NCBI GenBank assembly: GCA_030696775.1
Contig: JAUYRN010000027.1
Coordinates: 124,001 to 188,000 of the forward strand
Reading direction: 5' to 3'
DNA from: Sulfuricurvum sp.
GTDB taxonomy: Bacteria > Campylobacterota > Campylobacteria > Campylobacterales > Sulfurimonadaceae
DNA length: 64,000 bases
Part shown: one piece after another, positions 17,614-26,804 of the stretch
Layout of the letters: the number at the start of each line of letters is the position of its first letter
How positions within the stretch are numbered: position 1 is the stretch's first letter
The notes under the pieces: generated by a model
What the model was told of the DNA's origin: nothing
Seen by the model: the letters and a program-made list of their open reading frames with translations, nothing else
Databases searched by the model: none
Translations under genes and position numbers: made by a program

Positions 17614-19040
17614 TTTTTTCCTTCTTTTATGAGGCTTTCATAGAGTGCAGCATACGCTTTTGCACTTTCAGACCATGAAAAATCACACTGCATATTATGA
17701 GCTACAAGCTGTTCAAAACGCTTTTTATCGGCATACAAATCGAGTCCTTTTCGCACTGCCAACAAAAGTGATCGAGGAGTTGGCGTATTAAAAACGACTC
17801 CATACCCTTCACGGCTTTTAGGATCAAACGATTCAAATTTTTTAACGGTATCCGCCAATCCGCCCACACGATGGACAAGAGGAACTGCCCCGTAGTTAAA
17901 TGCGATCATTTGATTGAGACCGCAGGGTTCAAACAGTGAGGGCATCAATAAAAAATCTGCCGCAGCGTACAATCGATGGGAAAACGACTCATCGTATCCG
18001 TAGGTCAAATGAAGATTGGGATAATACTGTTCTAATTTCCGTAGACGATCATAATATCCCTCTTCACCTTCACCTAAAAGAGCAATAGTGCACTCTAACT
18101 CTGCCATCTTCGGAAGGGTTTCGATGAGGAGATCCATCCCTTTTTGACTGACAAAACGACCGATAAAAGCAAAAAGAGGTTTGGATGTCCCTTTTAGTCC
18201 CAACTCTTTTAGCAGAGTATTTTTATTGATTTTTTTGCCCTTTGGCTCGTTATAAAAAGCAGTTAATGCGGTATCGTGTGTAGGTGAAAAATGCTCATGA
18301 TCGATTCCATTGATAATCCCTGAAAGCTTTGCGCGATGAAGCTGTAAAAAGCCCTCTAGTCCGCATCCAAATTCAGGAGTCATAATCTCTTTTGCATACG
18401 TTGGGCTCACAGTGGTAATGCAATCTGCGTAAGCAATTCCCGCTTTCATCAAGTTGATTTGTCCATAAAACTCGATCTCATTCATCGTAAAACGCGACGT
18501 TTCAATCCCTAAATCACCCATAAACATAGGATCAAAAACACCCTGATAGGCTAAGTTATGAATCGTGTAAAGAGATTTAGTGGAGATAGCTGGATCATCG
18601 TGCATAAGCAATGCCGTCAATGCACACTGCCAGTCGTTAAGATGGACAATGTCATAGTGATCCTCTCTTAGCAATGTGTAGATCGTATGGCTGAAAAGTC
18701 CAAAGCGTAACGCATTATCCTCATATCCGGCTTCCGGTGTACCGTAGAGAAACTCTCTGTCGCACAGCATTGGATGGTACACAAAACGATATTTTACCCC
18801 CTCATGTGTACATCCGTACGTCTCAATTCGATAGTGTGTCTCTCCCATTGATACGTCAAAAAAGCAATTTTCTGAGACAATGTTGTATTTAACCCGATCA
18901 ACCGATTGATACAGAGGCATAATGACCTCAATATCATACGCATTAAGCGCACGAGGTAAAGCATGTGCCACATCTGCTAAACCGCCTGTTTTAGCAAAAG
19001 GATAGACTTCACTCGCAGCGAACAGCACTTTTTTAGACAT
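17601..19040 (-). CDS. glgA: Glycogen synthase (second GlgA copy)
   Basis: A 479-residue GT5 protein with KTGGLADVAHALPRAL, HLNDWQCALTALL, FIGRFVSQKGMDLL and PSLFEPCGLNQMIAFNYGAVPLVHRVGGLADT. All main glycogen synthase motifs are present, so it is probably active. It lies directly upstream of the other glgA and overlaps it by 13 bases. Two different synthases in one operon may use different donors (ADP- versus UDP-glucose) or different primers, or one may also start chains. The sequence alone cannot tell. It overlaps the galT-like gene by 8 bases. Confidence 0.94.
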   Translation of the reverse strand: MSKKVLFAASEVYPFAKTGGLADVAHALPRALNAYDIEVIMPLYQSVDRVKYNIVSENCFFDVSMGETHYRIETYGCTHEGVKYRFVYHPMLCDREFLYGTPEAGYEDNALRFGLFSHTIYTLLREDHYDIVHLNDWQCALTALLMHDDPAISTKSLYTIHNLAYQGVFDPMFMGDLGIETSRFTMNEIEFYGQINLMKAGIAYADCITTVSPTYAKEIMTPEFGCGLEGFLQLHRAKLSGIINGIDHEHFSPTHDTALTAFYNEPKGKKINKNTLLKELGLKGTSKPLFAFIGRFVSQKGMDLLIETLPKMAELECTIALLGEGEEGYYDRLRKLEQYYPNLHLTYGYDESFSHRLYAAADFLLMPSLFEPCGLNQMIAFNYGAVPLVHRVGGLADTVKKFESFDPKSREGYGVVFNTPTPRSLLLAVRKGLDLYADKKRFEQLVAHNMQCDFSWSESAKAYAALYESLIKEGKKCLN

Positions 19041-20034
19041 AATTTTCCCCTCGCAAAACTTTAGCCGCCAATTCAGGTTCCATCGGATTAATCATCATGT
19101 CGGTATTCGTCTCAAATCCGCCAAAGCGATAAAGTCGCGGAAGGATGCGAATGTAAAATGGATACAGATTGCTTCGCTCTCTGTCTTCGTGCAACGGAGG
19201 TGTCGATACCCATAAATTAAACGCCATGTTGTCCAGTTGAGTATTCAAACGCTGCATCACCGACAAAAGTAAAGTGGAGAGGGCTTCGATTCTCTCGTTG
19301 GTAAGCGCGTCGATTGATTCCATCCTCTGCGACGAAGCGATCATCACTTCAAAGGGATAATTGCTGGCATAAGGACAAAATGCACTAAATTCGCCTACTC
19401 GCTCGATGATTCGAACCTCAGCGTCCTCTTCATCACGTACGATCGATTCCATCAAGGGATGATGATGAGTTTCGAAATATTCACGGCTTCGCTGATACAC
19501 GTCACGCTGTGCTTTGGGGATCATAGGAAGAGCTATGAGTTGGGTATGGCAATGACTCATGGTCGAACCTGCATCGTATCCTTCATTTTTAAAGAGAGAA
19601 ATAGAAGCAAGACGATGATCTCGTCTAAGGTCTTCCACTCGTGCTCTGAGGGTTTTGAGCCATGCAACGCTCTCCTCATGACTCCACTGGCTCATCGAAA
19701 CATGATGTTGCGGCGTATCGATGATCACTTCATGCGCCCCAAAACCTTCCCACGACTCAAACGTCCCGAAATTATGCTGATGGGGAGCTTCGATCGCGAC
19801 GGCTTTATAGAGATTGGGGACAACGCGAGTATTCCACCCTTTTTGATTTGCCCACGAATCATCGTGACGCATTGCAAAGATCTCTTTGGGAGTCATGGCT
19901 TCATTTCCCTCACAAAAAGGGCATGGTACAAGCTGTGTATCCTCTCTTATAGGAGTCATATCCGGTCGGTGCAGGCGTTCTGGCGCGATGAGGACATGGT
20001 TATCGTTCAAACGATCGTATCGGATTTCAGACAC
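19033..20034 (-). CDS. galT: GalT-like hexose-1-phosphate nucleotidylyltransferase
   Basis: The 333-residue HIT-superfamily protein has the GalT layout: zinc site start C38-P-F-C41, WNTRVVPNLYKA, HEVIIDTPQHH, FKNEGYDAGSTMSHCHTQLIALP and a C-terminal FEVMIAS/NLWVSTPP segment. The active-site triad motif, H-P-H-x-Q in classical GalT, reads H161-C-H163-T-Q165 here. That variation and the glycogen context leave room for a GalT relative that transfers or phosphorolyses ADP- or UDP-glucose. No other Leloir gene (galK, galE) is in the window. It overlaps both neighbours by 8 bases. Confidence 0.85.
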   Translation of the reverse strand: MSEIRYDRLNDNHVLIAPERLHRPDMTPIREDTQLVPCPFCEGNEAMTPKEIFAMRHDDSWANQKGWNTRVVPNLYKAVAIEAPHQHNFGTFESWEGFGAHEVIIDTPQHHVSMSQWSHEESVAWLKTLRARVEDLRRDHRLASISLFKNEGYDAGSTMSHCHTQLIALPMIPKAQRDVYQRSREYFETHHHPLMESIVRDEEDAEVRIIERVGEFSAFCPYASNYPFEVMIASSQRMESIDALTNERIEALSTLLLSVMQRLNTQLDNMAFNLWVSTPPLHEDRERSNLYPFYIRILPRLYRFGGFETNTDMMINPMEPELAAKVLRGENYV

Positions 20035-22057
20035 GGGTAATCTCCAAACTTCCGCTTAGATCCAACACCGTATCAAAAGCAAAAACCAAAGCTAAACTTA
20101 CACCCTGAACACTCAAATCAAAGCCCTGCTCGCTTTGAGAAAGCGTTTGGAGTTGAAAATAGTGTACTTTACAGGGCTTATCGGTACGGATGATGATTTT
20201 TTTCTTTAAATACAGGTCTTCCATCTCAATCATCTGTGTCTCTTCAATCGTCCCTATCTGCGCTAAATCAACACCATTGATCCGAATCTTTTCATAATCT
20301 GCAAAGTGAAAATTGTGTTCCATCACATAGGTAAAGTCACCTTTGGCATCACTCTTTAGATGAAGAGAAAATTCGATTGCACTGGAAGCAAAGGTGAAAT
20401 TTTTCTCCAACCCAGCATTGGCTTTTTCGTCGTTGTAGATTCCCCCATCACGGGTAAAGGCAATACTGTTTTTAGTTTGGGAAGATTCAAAAGGCTGATT
20501 AGCAAAATCTCCATATTCCCGAAAATTGCAGTGACGAAAATTCTCTGCATTAAAACCAGTATCACTGATGTGATCGACAAAGGAGTTTTTCAAATACCAA
20601 TCATAAATAATTGCATCTCTTAACGTATCGTCAACTGCAACATTGGCATGATGGATCGTATCGATCCCCTCTTCAAACGGTACTGATTTTTCTTTTGGAG
20701 CTTCAAACAATTTAGCGTGATACGCTTCTTTTCTACGTGTCAGGGTATTTTGATAGTTAAAACAGCAGTCTCTCAAATCGAGTTCTACCAACTGTCCACC
20801 GCAAGATGAATCAAAACGGGAGATGAGCTTGGACGTCACCGATTTGTATTTTGCATGTCCGTCAAGTTCGTTGGAGTCACGAGTCAGAGCTTTCTTTTTC
20901 CCATAACGGATATTTTCGCACTCAATCAAATAACGATAGCCGTTGTCGCGTAGATTTGGGAGATACAGTCCTCCAAAAACACCATGCCAGAGCGAATCAT
21001 TCGTTTGAGCTTTATACAAAGCGGTCTCAAAATCCCCTTCACCCGCATGAAAGGCACGGGAAAGTTCCATCGTCCGCTTGTGCAAGCGATTGGATTCCGG
21101 GTATTTGACGAAGAAATTCTTCCAAATTCCCCCTTTGAGAAACTTCACGCCATACTCTTCATATCGCTGTAATCCCATTTCTTCTTTGAGCGCTTCAAGA
21201 TGCAGAGCATCATCCGCCCTTAGACTCCATTCCCCCATCTCGTAATACGAGACATTCGGCAAATAGGCAATCCCACGCGGACGATGGGCATCAAAATACT
21301 CACAGAAATGACGTGTCTGAATCGACTCATCGGCTAAGACGGCTTGAACAAACGATTCCAACCACCCTTTTTCATACACCCATTCATGCGTACCCGGCCA
21401 CATCCCGAATTTTTCGGCATCATCAAAGATAATCGCGGCTGAATCTTCTTCGCGGTTGTAAGATTTTATCGCTTTAATCGCACTCTCTACATTCAAAAAC
21501 GGAATGGCGTATCGAAGTTTTTGACTGATCGGAAACAGTCCCATAGGCGTTCCGCCCTCTTCACTCATGTAGTAGCCATCTAACCCCGTAGCATCAAAAC
21601 CAGCGCACTGAAAATGGTAATCGTCCATCACGGTATATTTTATCCCCGCACGATCAAGATCGGGGATCAGTGAGGATTCCCAAACCCGTTCGGTCAGCCA
21701 TAAACCTTTGGGTGTTTGACCAAAACGGGTGTGTATCGAATCGTTGAGGCGTTGGATTTGCCCTACTCGGTCAGGGGAGGGAATAACGCTCAAAATCGGT
21801 TCATAATACCCTGCACTAAAAAACTCGATGCTTCCGCTTTTTGCCAAGGAAACGATTTTTTGATAGAGTGACGGTCGTAACTCCTCGATCCGCTCCATCA
21901 GCCATCCGCTGCAATGAACGGAGAATTTAAAATCAGGATAGCGGCTCATCACCTCGAAAAAAGGTTCGTAGCAGGTTTTTATCCCCAGTTCGATTACCCA
22001 CTCGAGATTGTCCACCGGCTGGTGCATGTGGATACCCAATAGTAATGATGTTTTCAT
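20027..22057 (-). CDS. GH57 4-alpha-glucanotransferase-like enzyme
   Basis: The 676-residue protein starts with LLLGIHMHQPVDN and matches GH57 4-alpha-glucanotransferases of the Thermococcus litoralis type, with DUF1925/DUF1926-like C-terminal beta domains. The nucleophile is Glu123 in GLWLTERVWES, the same number as in the T. litoralis enzyme, and the acid/base Asp lies in AIIFDDAEKFGMWPGTHEW (about residue 212-213). It probably rearranges maltodextrins during glycogen synthesis or breakdown in the cytoplasm, since no signal peptide is present. It is separated from the upstream GH57 gene by 8 bp. Confidence 0.9.
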   Translation of the reverse strand: MKTSLLLGIHMHQPVDNLEWVIELGIKTCYEPFFEVMSRYPDFKFSVHCSGWLMERIEELRPSLYQKIVSLAKSGSIEFFSAGYYEPILSVIPSPDRVGQIQRLNDSIHTRFGQTPKGLWLTERVWESSLIPDLDRAGIKYTVMDDYHFQCAGFDATGLDGYYMSEEGGTPMGLFPISQKLRYAIPFLNVESAIKAIKSYNREEDSAAIIFDDAEKFGMWPGTHEWVYEKGWLESFVQAVLADESIQTRHFCEYFDAHRPRGIAYLPNVSYYEMGEWSLRADDALHLEALKEEMGLQRYEEYGVKFLKGGIWKNFFVKYPESNRLHKRTMELSRAFHAGEGDFETALYKAQTNDSLWHGVFGGLYLPNLRDNGYRYLIECENIRYGKKKALTRDSNELDGHAKYKSVTSKLISRFDSSCGGQLVELDLRDCCFNYQNTLTRRKEAYHAKLFEAPKEKSVPFEEGIDTIHHANVAVDDTLRDAIIYDWYLKNSFVDHISDTGFNAENFRHCNFREYGDFANQPFESSQTKNSIAFTRDGGIYNDEKANAGLEKNFTFASSAIEFSLHLKSDAKGDFTYVMEHNFHFADYEKIRINGVDLAQIGTIEETQMIEMEDLYLKKKIIIRTDKPCKVHYFQLQTLSQSEQGFDLSVQGVSLALVFAFDTVLDLSGSLEITRV

Positions 22058-22065
22058 TCTCTCTC

Positions 22066-24057
22066 CTATATAAACCAGTCGGTTGTAAAATAATTATTCA
22101 ATTCCAATAAAAGCGTTCCATTACCCGGCAGGGTTTGAAGGGCTTGGTTTTCTTCCATGAGTATCCAACGAAGGTGGACAACGGTGTTGCTTCCAAAATG
22201 AGCTCGTGCAAGTGAAAATTCCAAACGGTGATCAACTACGTCTGGTTTTAAAACCAGACGTTCTCCCGTCTCTTCTATCACCATCTCGATATACGTATAC
22301 AGTGAGAAAGGGCTTTTGCCTTCCAGGGCGATATAAACGGTTTGATTGTCCAATCCATAATAGATGGTATCGACAGGACCACGTAACCTGTCCATCGTTG
22401 AAAAGCTCTGCGTCTCATCGATCATGCCGCATCCGATCCATTCAAAAAAGCCTCTTTTCCCTCCACCTAACTGTGGAGAAATACTGTTTCGAGGCTTGAT
22501 CCACGAAGGTTTTACGACATTAAAAGAGTTAATCGGTTCCCTAAAATGAGAGGGAACTGTTTTTTCCATCAAACGATAGATCTCGATTAAATGGTCTCGA
22601 AACAAGGTGTCAAACTCAGATGAAAACTCCGTCACGTGATCTTCACCGTACCACCAAAACCAGTCACTGCACTGCGATGCCAGAAGATGATACCATATCG
22701 TTTCGGTGACTTCATGGGTTTGGGCATAGCGTTCTACCTCACGGCGTGTTTCAAAAATAAGTTCCCATGCCCGATTTTTTTCACGATGTCCTACCCACGT
22801 ATCAAAGGTCCCGTGTATCCAGCTGCCAGGAGCCAAGTGTTGTAACACCTCACTCTCATTTTTTTGCGACACCTCATCCATACTTGCGGTTTTACACCAT
22901 GTCGATGTGCTCAAAGCGCTATACAAAGAGGTAAAGAAATCCCATCCGTTATTCGGGTAAAACTCCCATGCATTCTCACCGTCAACAATCACAAAAACAT
23001 TCGGATTTTCTTCATGTGACGCGATACGATGCAGTTCATCCATAAAATGGCTGCTCGCCTTTTTTCCTTCCATATGACGATACTCAAATCCGATCAGATC
23101 ACTCAGACCATGGTCACGAAAAGCGATGGTCACATCCTCATAACGATAGGGTTTATAACGCAGAGATGACGCATCGTTGTGGAGCGATTTATGAAGTATC
23201 GCCTCGTCGGTCGCGATCCATGAAATTCCATGCTCTTTATAGATAGCAAGACTTTTTTCATCAACAGCTCCCTCCGCCGGCCAAAAACCGCTGGGCTTGG
23301 TTCCAAATGTCGCTTCATACAACTTGATGGAGCGCTCTACATGTTCAATCGCATCATCACGCAGTGAATATGCACCCTCTGGTAACTCTGTTGCGGGATT
23401 GGCACGCTGTCCATTTTCCATGTCGATTAATAAAGGAAGTATCGGGTGAAAATAAGGAGTAGTCGAAACCGATATGGTTCCCTCTTTTTGCAGTCTTCCG
23501 TAAAAAGGAAGTATCTCCGAAACAAAAAGGGATAACGTTTCCAGTAACGCCGTTTTGTCCTCATGAGTGTACCCTCGCTGTTTTATAAACAACGCTTTGA
23601 CCAAATCATTATGAAGACGAAGAGTATTTCCGCACCATGCGAGCAAAAATACCACTTCCAAATCGATCAGCTCATCATCACTAAAAAGTGTCTGCTCATA
23701 GAGCTCACAATAACGTGCTATGGGGTGAACCATAGTGTCATACTGCATCGCAGTACACAGTTTAATGAGCCACTCTTGTTGCGATTGGCTAAGCTTTGAG
23801 GGATGCTGTACCCACAGAGAAAGAAAATAATCGTATTTCAGCGGCTGTGTGTAGAGTTTGAGCTGTTCGATTAATGATGCACTGAGGTTGAACGTGGCTT
23901 TGAGCCCCGGATGCTGACTCATAAGCCACGGCATCTCATAATAATCTTTAATAGCGTGTAAAAACACCCATGGCATACTCATCACACCATCACTGCCCCT
24001 GTAATCAGGCTGATGCATGTGCCAAAAAAACGAAAGGCTAAGGCTTCGATCATTCAT
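22066..24057 (-). CDS. GH57 family glycoside hydrolase (alpha-amylase-like)
   Basis: From the ATG at 24057, which shares its A with the stop of the upstream gene (TGATG), the product has 663 residues. It opens SLSFFWHMHQPDYRG and contains a GH57 catalytic region: FWPAEGAVDEKSL with the likely nucleophile Glu, and VIVDGENAWEFYPNNG with the acid/base Asp. A C-terminal beta-rich part follows. The family includes alpha-amylases, amylopullulanases and glucanotransferases. In this operon it likely trims or debranches glycogen. A longer frame starting at 24186 would lie inside the upstream gene and lacks a ribosome site. Confidence 0.88.
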   Translation of the reverse strand: MNDRSLSLSFFWHMHQPDYRGSDGVMSMPWVFLHAIKDYYEMPWLMSQHPGLKATFNLSASLIEQLKLYTQPLKYDYFLSLWVQHPSKLSQSQQEWLIKLCTAMQYDTMVHPIARYCELYEQTLFSDDELIDLEVVFLLAWCGNTLRLHNDLVKALFIKQRGYTHEDKTALLETLSLFVSEILPFYGRLQKEGTISVSTTPYFHPILPLLIDMENGQRANPATELPEGAYSLRDDAIEHVERSIKLYEATFGTKPSGFWPAEGAVDEKSLAIYKEHGISWIATDEAILHKSLHNDASSLRYKPYRYEDVTIAFRDHGLSDLIGFEYRHMEGKKASSHFMDELHRIASHEENPNVFVIVDGENAWEFYPNNGWDFFTSLYSALSTSTWCKTASMDEVSQKNESEVLQHLAPGSWIHGTFDTWVGHREKNRAWELIFETRREVERYAQTHEVTETIWYHLLASQCSDWFWWYGEDHVTEFSSEFDTLFRDHLIEIYRLMEKTVPSHFREPINSFNVVKPSWIKPRNSISPQLGGGKRGFFEWIGCGMIDETQSFSTMDRLRGPVDTIYYGLDNQTVYIALEGKSPFSLYTYIEMVIEETGERLVLKPDVVDHRLEFSLARAHFGSNTVVHLRWILMEENQALQTLPGNGTLLLELNNYFTTDWFI

Positions 24058-26564
24058 CAAGGCTTCGACCACTCCTGTATTTTTTCCGTGTAGCGTTTGG
24101 TATACATCTCCCCTTTTTGATCGTCTGTTGCTTGGATCGTCAGATTGAGATAATCGCTGTATTGATCCGGAATCATTAATACCCAATCATCTTTGTCCAG
24201 CCAGATTTTCACCCCATCGAGTGTTGAAGATTCTTTATCTTTGGCATCTTCCAAAAATTTGCGCATCATTTTTCCCTTCAGGGACTGAGTACATGGAAGC
24301 TGAATCGTTGTATAGAAAAAATGAGGAAGTGAGTCAATAATTTCAGAAAGTTTCACACTGTGAGAAACCATCATCTCCAAAATTTTCAACGTCGCATACA
24401 TCGAATCTCTGTGCGTCGCAAATTCGGTAAAGGTAAAGTTCCCCTCCCCTGTAGCGACCAAGTCATAGCTTTTCATCTTAGAGGCTTTGAAATTCGCGTA
24501 TTGACCCCGCTCAATCTCGAGATGATCAAAATAGACAATGTCCGCGGCCCAGGTTGGTAAAAAGACTCGCTTTTTAACCCCGCTGGCTTTGGCCTCCATG
24601 TTCAAAAGACTCATGACAACATACAAGGCGCTTTGCTTGGAAAGAGGAAGCCCCTCATCGCACACAATATCCAACCGCTGACCATGAGGGTAGAGTATAA
24701 ATCCTCCATCAAGTTTGAGAGCTTTAATCACCGCCCCCATATCCTCATACGAGCGTTTCACCAATGTATTAATGTTCGAGAGACGCTGTTCGTCGCTATA
24801 AGCATTGAACATAATGTGTTCAACCCCAAGATCGTTCAAAATATCAGGGAAAACCTCAGCCGCCAAACCGTGCGTCAAATCGACGGCAATACGACAATCA
24901 AGACATTTAAACCGATGCGATTGCAAAACAGTCTCTATCCCTTTTTTGTATTCGGCATATTCACGCTTGTGATCGAGTTCGTGGATCTGTCCGATTTGGG
25001 AATAATCGACTCGACGAAAAGTTTCTTTGAAAAATGCTTTTTCTACCTTTTTTGCCACATCATTGTTGATACGAAGTGCTTCATGGTTGTAAAAAGTAAT
25101 GACAGTACTGGTGGGATCATCAATTTTTTGATGAAAATGAACCCCTGCCGTATAGTGCTCATGAAAGGAGAGACTGCAACGCATAACGGCTGAGGGGATA
25201 GCATTATAATCGACAACATCGACTCCCGAAGAGAGCAGACCGCCTAAAAATGCCCGCTTCAGCATACGTGAGCTTTTATCGTAGTGACGTGATACTAGCA
25301 CCGTCGAGCCCACAGGCAACTGCGCACCAAAAGATTCTGCTATCTTCGTCGCCATTTCGCATGAAAGTTCCACATTTGATTTTCCGATAACCATTCCGTT
25401 TTCAAAAATAGAATTTTTATATTTACTTCCCAGAATGACACTGCGGCTAACGATGGAAGCATCTTCAATCATTTTATACGGCCAAATGGTGACATCTTTT
25501 TCGATGGTGACGAGCTCACCGATTTCGCATCCCTCGGCTAAGATTAGTCCCGACTTAGCGGTAACATTTTTTCCGATACTGTTCCCGTCACAAATAACGC
25601 ACCCGTCTAGTTTGGCATTTTTTCCGATTTCAACATCATTCCAAATGACGGTATTGGCAATCTTCGAAGAAGAGCCGATAACAACATTATTTCCTATCAC
25701 AACATTGCTGAGCTTCGAACCGCGTTTAACCGTTACATTTTTACCGATTACAACGATTCCGATGACTTCAACACTCTCATCGAGAGTGTTGTCCTCTTCA
25801 CAAATGAGAACACCATCAGGATATTTAATGGCCTCTCCCCCAATGTTGAGTTTGATTTTACCGGCAAGTATGTCTTCATACACATCCCGATAACTCTCTG
25901 GATTGCCGACATCACGCCAGTATCCTTGGGCATAGCCTGCCATTAAATCGATTCCCTGACGCATCAAAAGAGGGAAAAGATCTTTGGCAAAATCAAAATT
26001 CTCATTTTTAGGAATGTAATCAAGAATCTCAGGCTCGATGATATAAATACCGGTATTGATGGTGTCGCTAAACACTTCTCCCCAGCTCGGTTTTTCGAGG
26101 AATTTTTCGATTTTCCCCTCTTCATTGGCAATGACCACCCCAAACTCGAGCGGATTTTCAACCGAGGTCAACGTTATGGTTAATTTAGAATTTTTTGATT
26201 TGTGATAGTCAAAAATCTGCTGAAAATCAAAATCGGTTACCAAATCACCGCTAATAATGATGAAGTTTTCATTACCAATGTAGTCCTGCGCTTTTTTAAC
26301 CGCACCTGCTGTCCCATAATCATCATCAGGGACAACGTAGGTGATGTTGATTCCCCAGGCACTTCCATCTTGGAAATAATCTTTGATGACATCGGGCTTA
26401 AAATAGAGTAATACAATAAATTCTTTAATGCCTAAATCTCGTAGGCTTACAATCGTATGTTCCATCATCGGACGGTTCATTATCGGTAACATGGGCTTTG
26501 GGACAGAATTCGTCAGGGGCTGTATTCGTGTTCCAAATCCGCCTGCCATAACAACAGCTTTCAT
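24057..26564 (-). CDS. Sugar nucleotidyltransferase fused to a degenerate phosphomannomutase domain
   Basis: The 835 residues comprise a nucleotidyltransferase (about 1-235; VVMAGGFGTRIQPLTNSVPKPMLPIMNRP, LYFKPDVIKDYF, IISGDLVTDFD), a left-handed hexapeptide helix (about 245-380) and a phosphomannomutase-like region (about 385-835). The mutase part lacks the phosphoserine loop (TASHNP replaced by HFHQKID) and the DGDGDR metal loop (replaced by YPHGQRL), so it is probably regulatory. Annotated homologues are often called mannose-1-phosphate guanylyltransferase. As the first gene of a glycogen operon without glgC, it may instead make ADP- or UDP-glucose. An AAAGGAG ribosome site precedes the ATG. 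Confidence 0.88.
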   Translation of the reverse strand: MKAVVMAGGFGTRIQPLTNSVPKPMLPIMNRPMMEHTIVSLRDLGIKEFIVLLYFKPDVIKDYFQDGSAWGINITYVVPDDDYGTAGAVKKAQDYIGNENFIIISGDLVTDFDFQQIFDYHKSKNSKLTITLTSVENPLEFGVVIANEEGKIEKFLEKPSWGEVFSDTINTGIYIIEPEILDYIPKNENFDFAKDLFPLLMRQGIDLMAGYAQGYWRDVGNPESYRDVYEDILAGKIKLNIGGEAIKYPDGVLICEEDNTLDESVEVIGIVVIGKNVTVKRGSKLSNVVIGNNVVIGSSSKIANTVIWNDVEIGKNAKLDGCVICDGNSIGKNVTAKSGLILAEGCEIGELVTIEKDVTIWPYKMIEDASIVSRSVILGSKYKNSIFENGMVIGKSNVELSCEMATKIAESFGAQLPVGSTVLVSRHYDKSSRMLKRAFLGGLLSSGVDVVDYNAIPSAVMRCSLSFHEHYTAGVHFHQKIDDPTSTVITFYNHEALRINNDVAKKVEKAFFKETFRRVDYSQIGQIHELDHKREYAEYKKGIETVLQSHRFKCLDCRIAVDLTHGLAAEVFPDILNDLGVEHIMFNAYSDEQRLSNINTLVKRSYEDMGAVIKALKLDGGFILYPHGQRLDIVCDEGLPLSKQSALYVVMSLLNMEAKASGVKKRVFLPTWAADIVYFDHLEIERGQYANFKASKMKSYDLVATGEGNFTFTEFATHRDSMYATLKILEMMVSHSVKLSEIIDSLPHFFYTTIQLPCTQSLKGKMMRKFLEDAKDKESSTLDGVKIWLDKDDWVLMIPDQYSDYLNLTIQATDDQKGEMYTKRYTEKIQEWSKP

Positions 26565-26607
26565 TGATCTCCTTTTTGAAACGGTTTTAACTACACAATC
26601 ATCTATT

Positions 26608-26613
26608 ATTCTA
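26608..26613 (-). promoter_or_regulatory. Putative -10 of the glycogen operon promoter
   Basis: The minus strand reads TAGAAT about 45 bp upstream of the first gene of the nine-gene operon, inside the 240-bp AT-rich region shared with the divergent zwf promoter. No convincing -35 or operator is visible, so the call is weak. Confidence 0.3.
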
Positions 26614-26769
26614 CAATTACTAGAGCTAAATCATAGCATTTTTTTTATAGATTGTTTATAGAAAATCACGCATTTAAAAAACACTCTTTAGCCCTCTTGC
26701 GTTATTATGTCATTTATATTTATTGCAGTAGTGATTATAGTTTAATCAATCAATACAAATACAACTTGC

Positions 26770-26775
26770 TACAAT
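26770..26775 (+). promoter_or_regulatory. Putative -10 of the zwf-edd-eda operon promoter
   Basis: TACAAT preceded by TTGC lies 30 bp upstream of the zwf start, with AAAGAG as the ribosome site. The position suits a short leader of about 23 bases. Confidence 0.4.
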
Positions 26776-26804
26776 GGTAAAAATCAAAATTTTAAAGAGT
26801 CTTT

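Noticed and set aside
24058-24186. Longer start for the second GH57 gene at 24186
   Set aside because: It would extend 130 bp into the upstream fusion gene, has no ribosome site, and the extra 43 residues look like out-of-frame sequence. The TGATG junction at 24057 is a normal coupled start.
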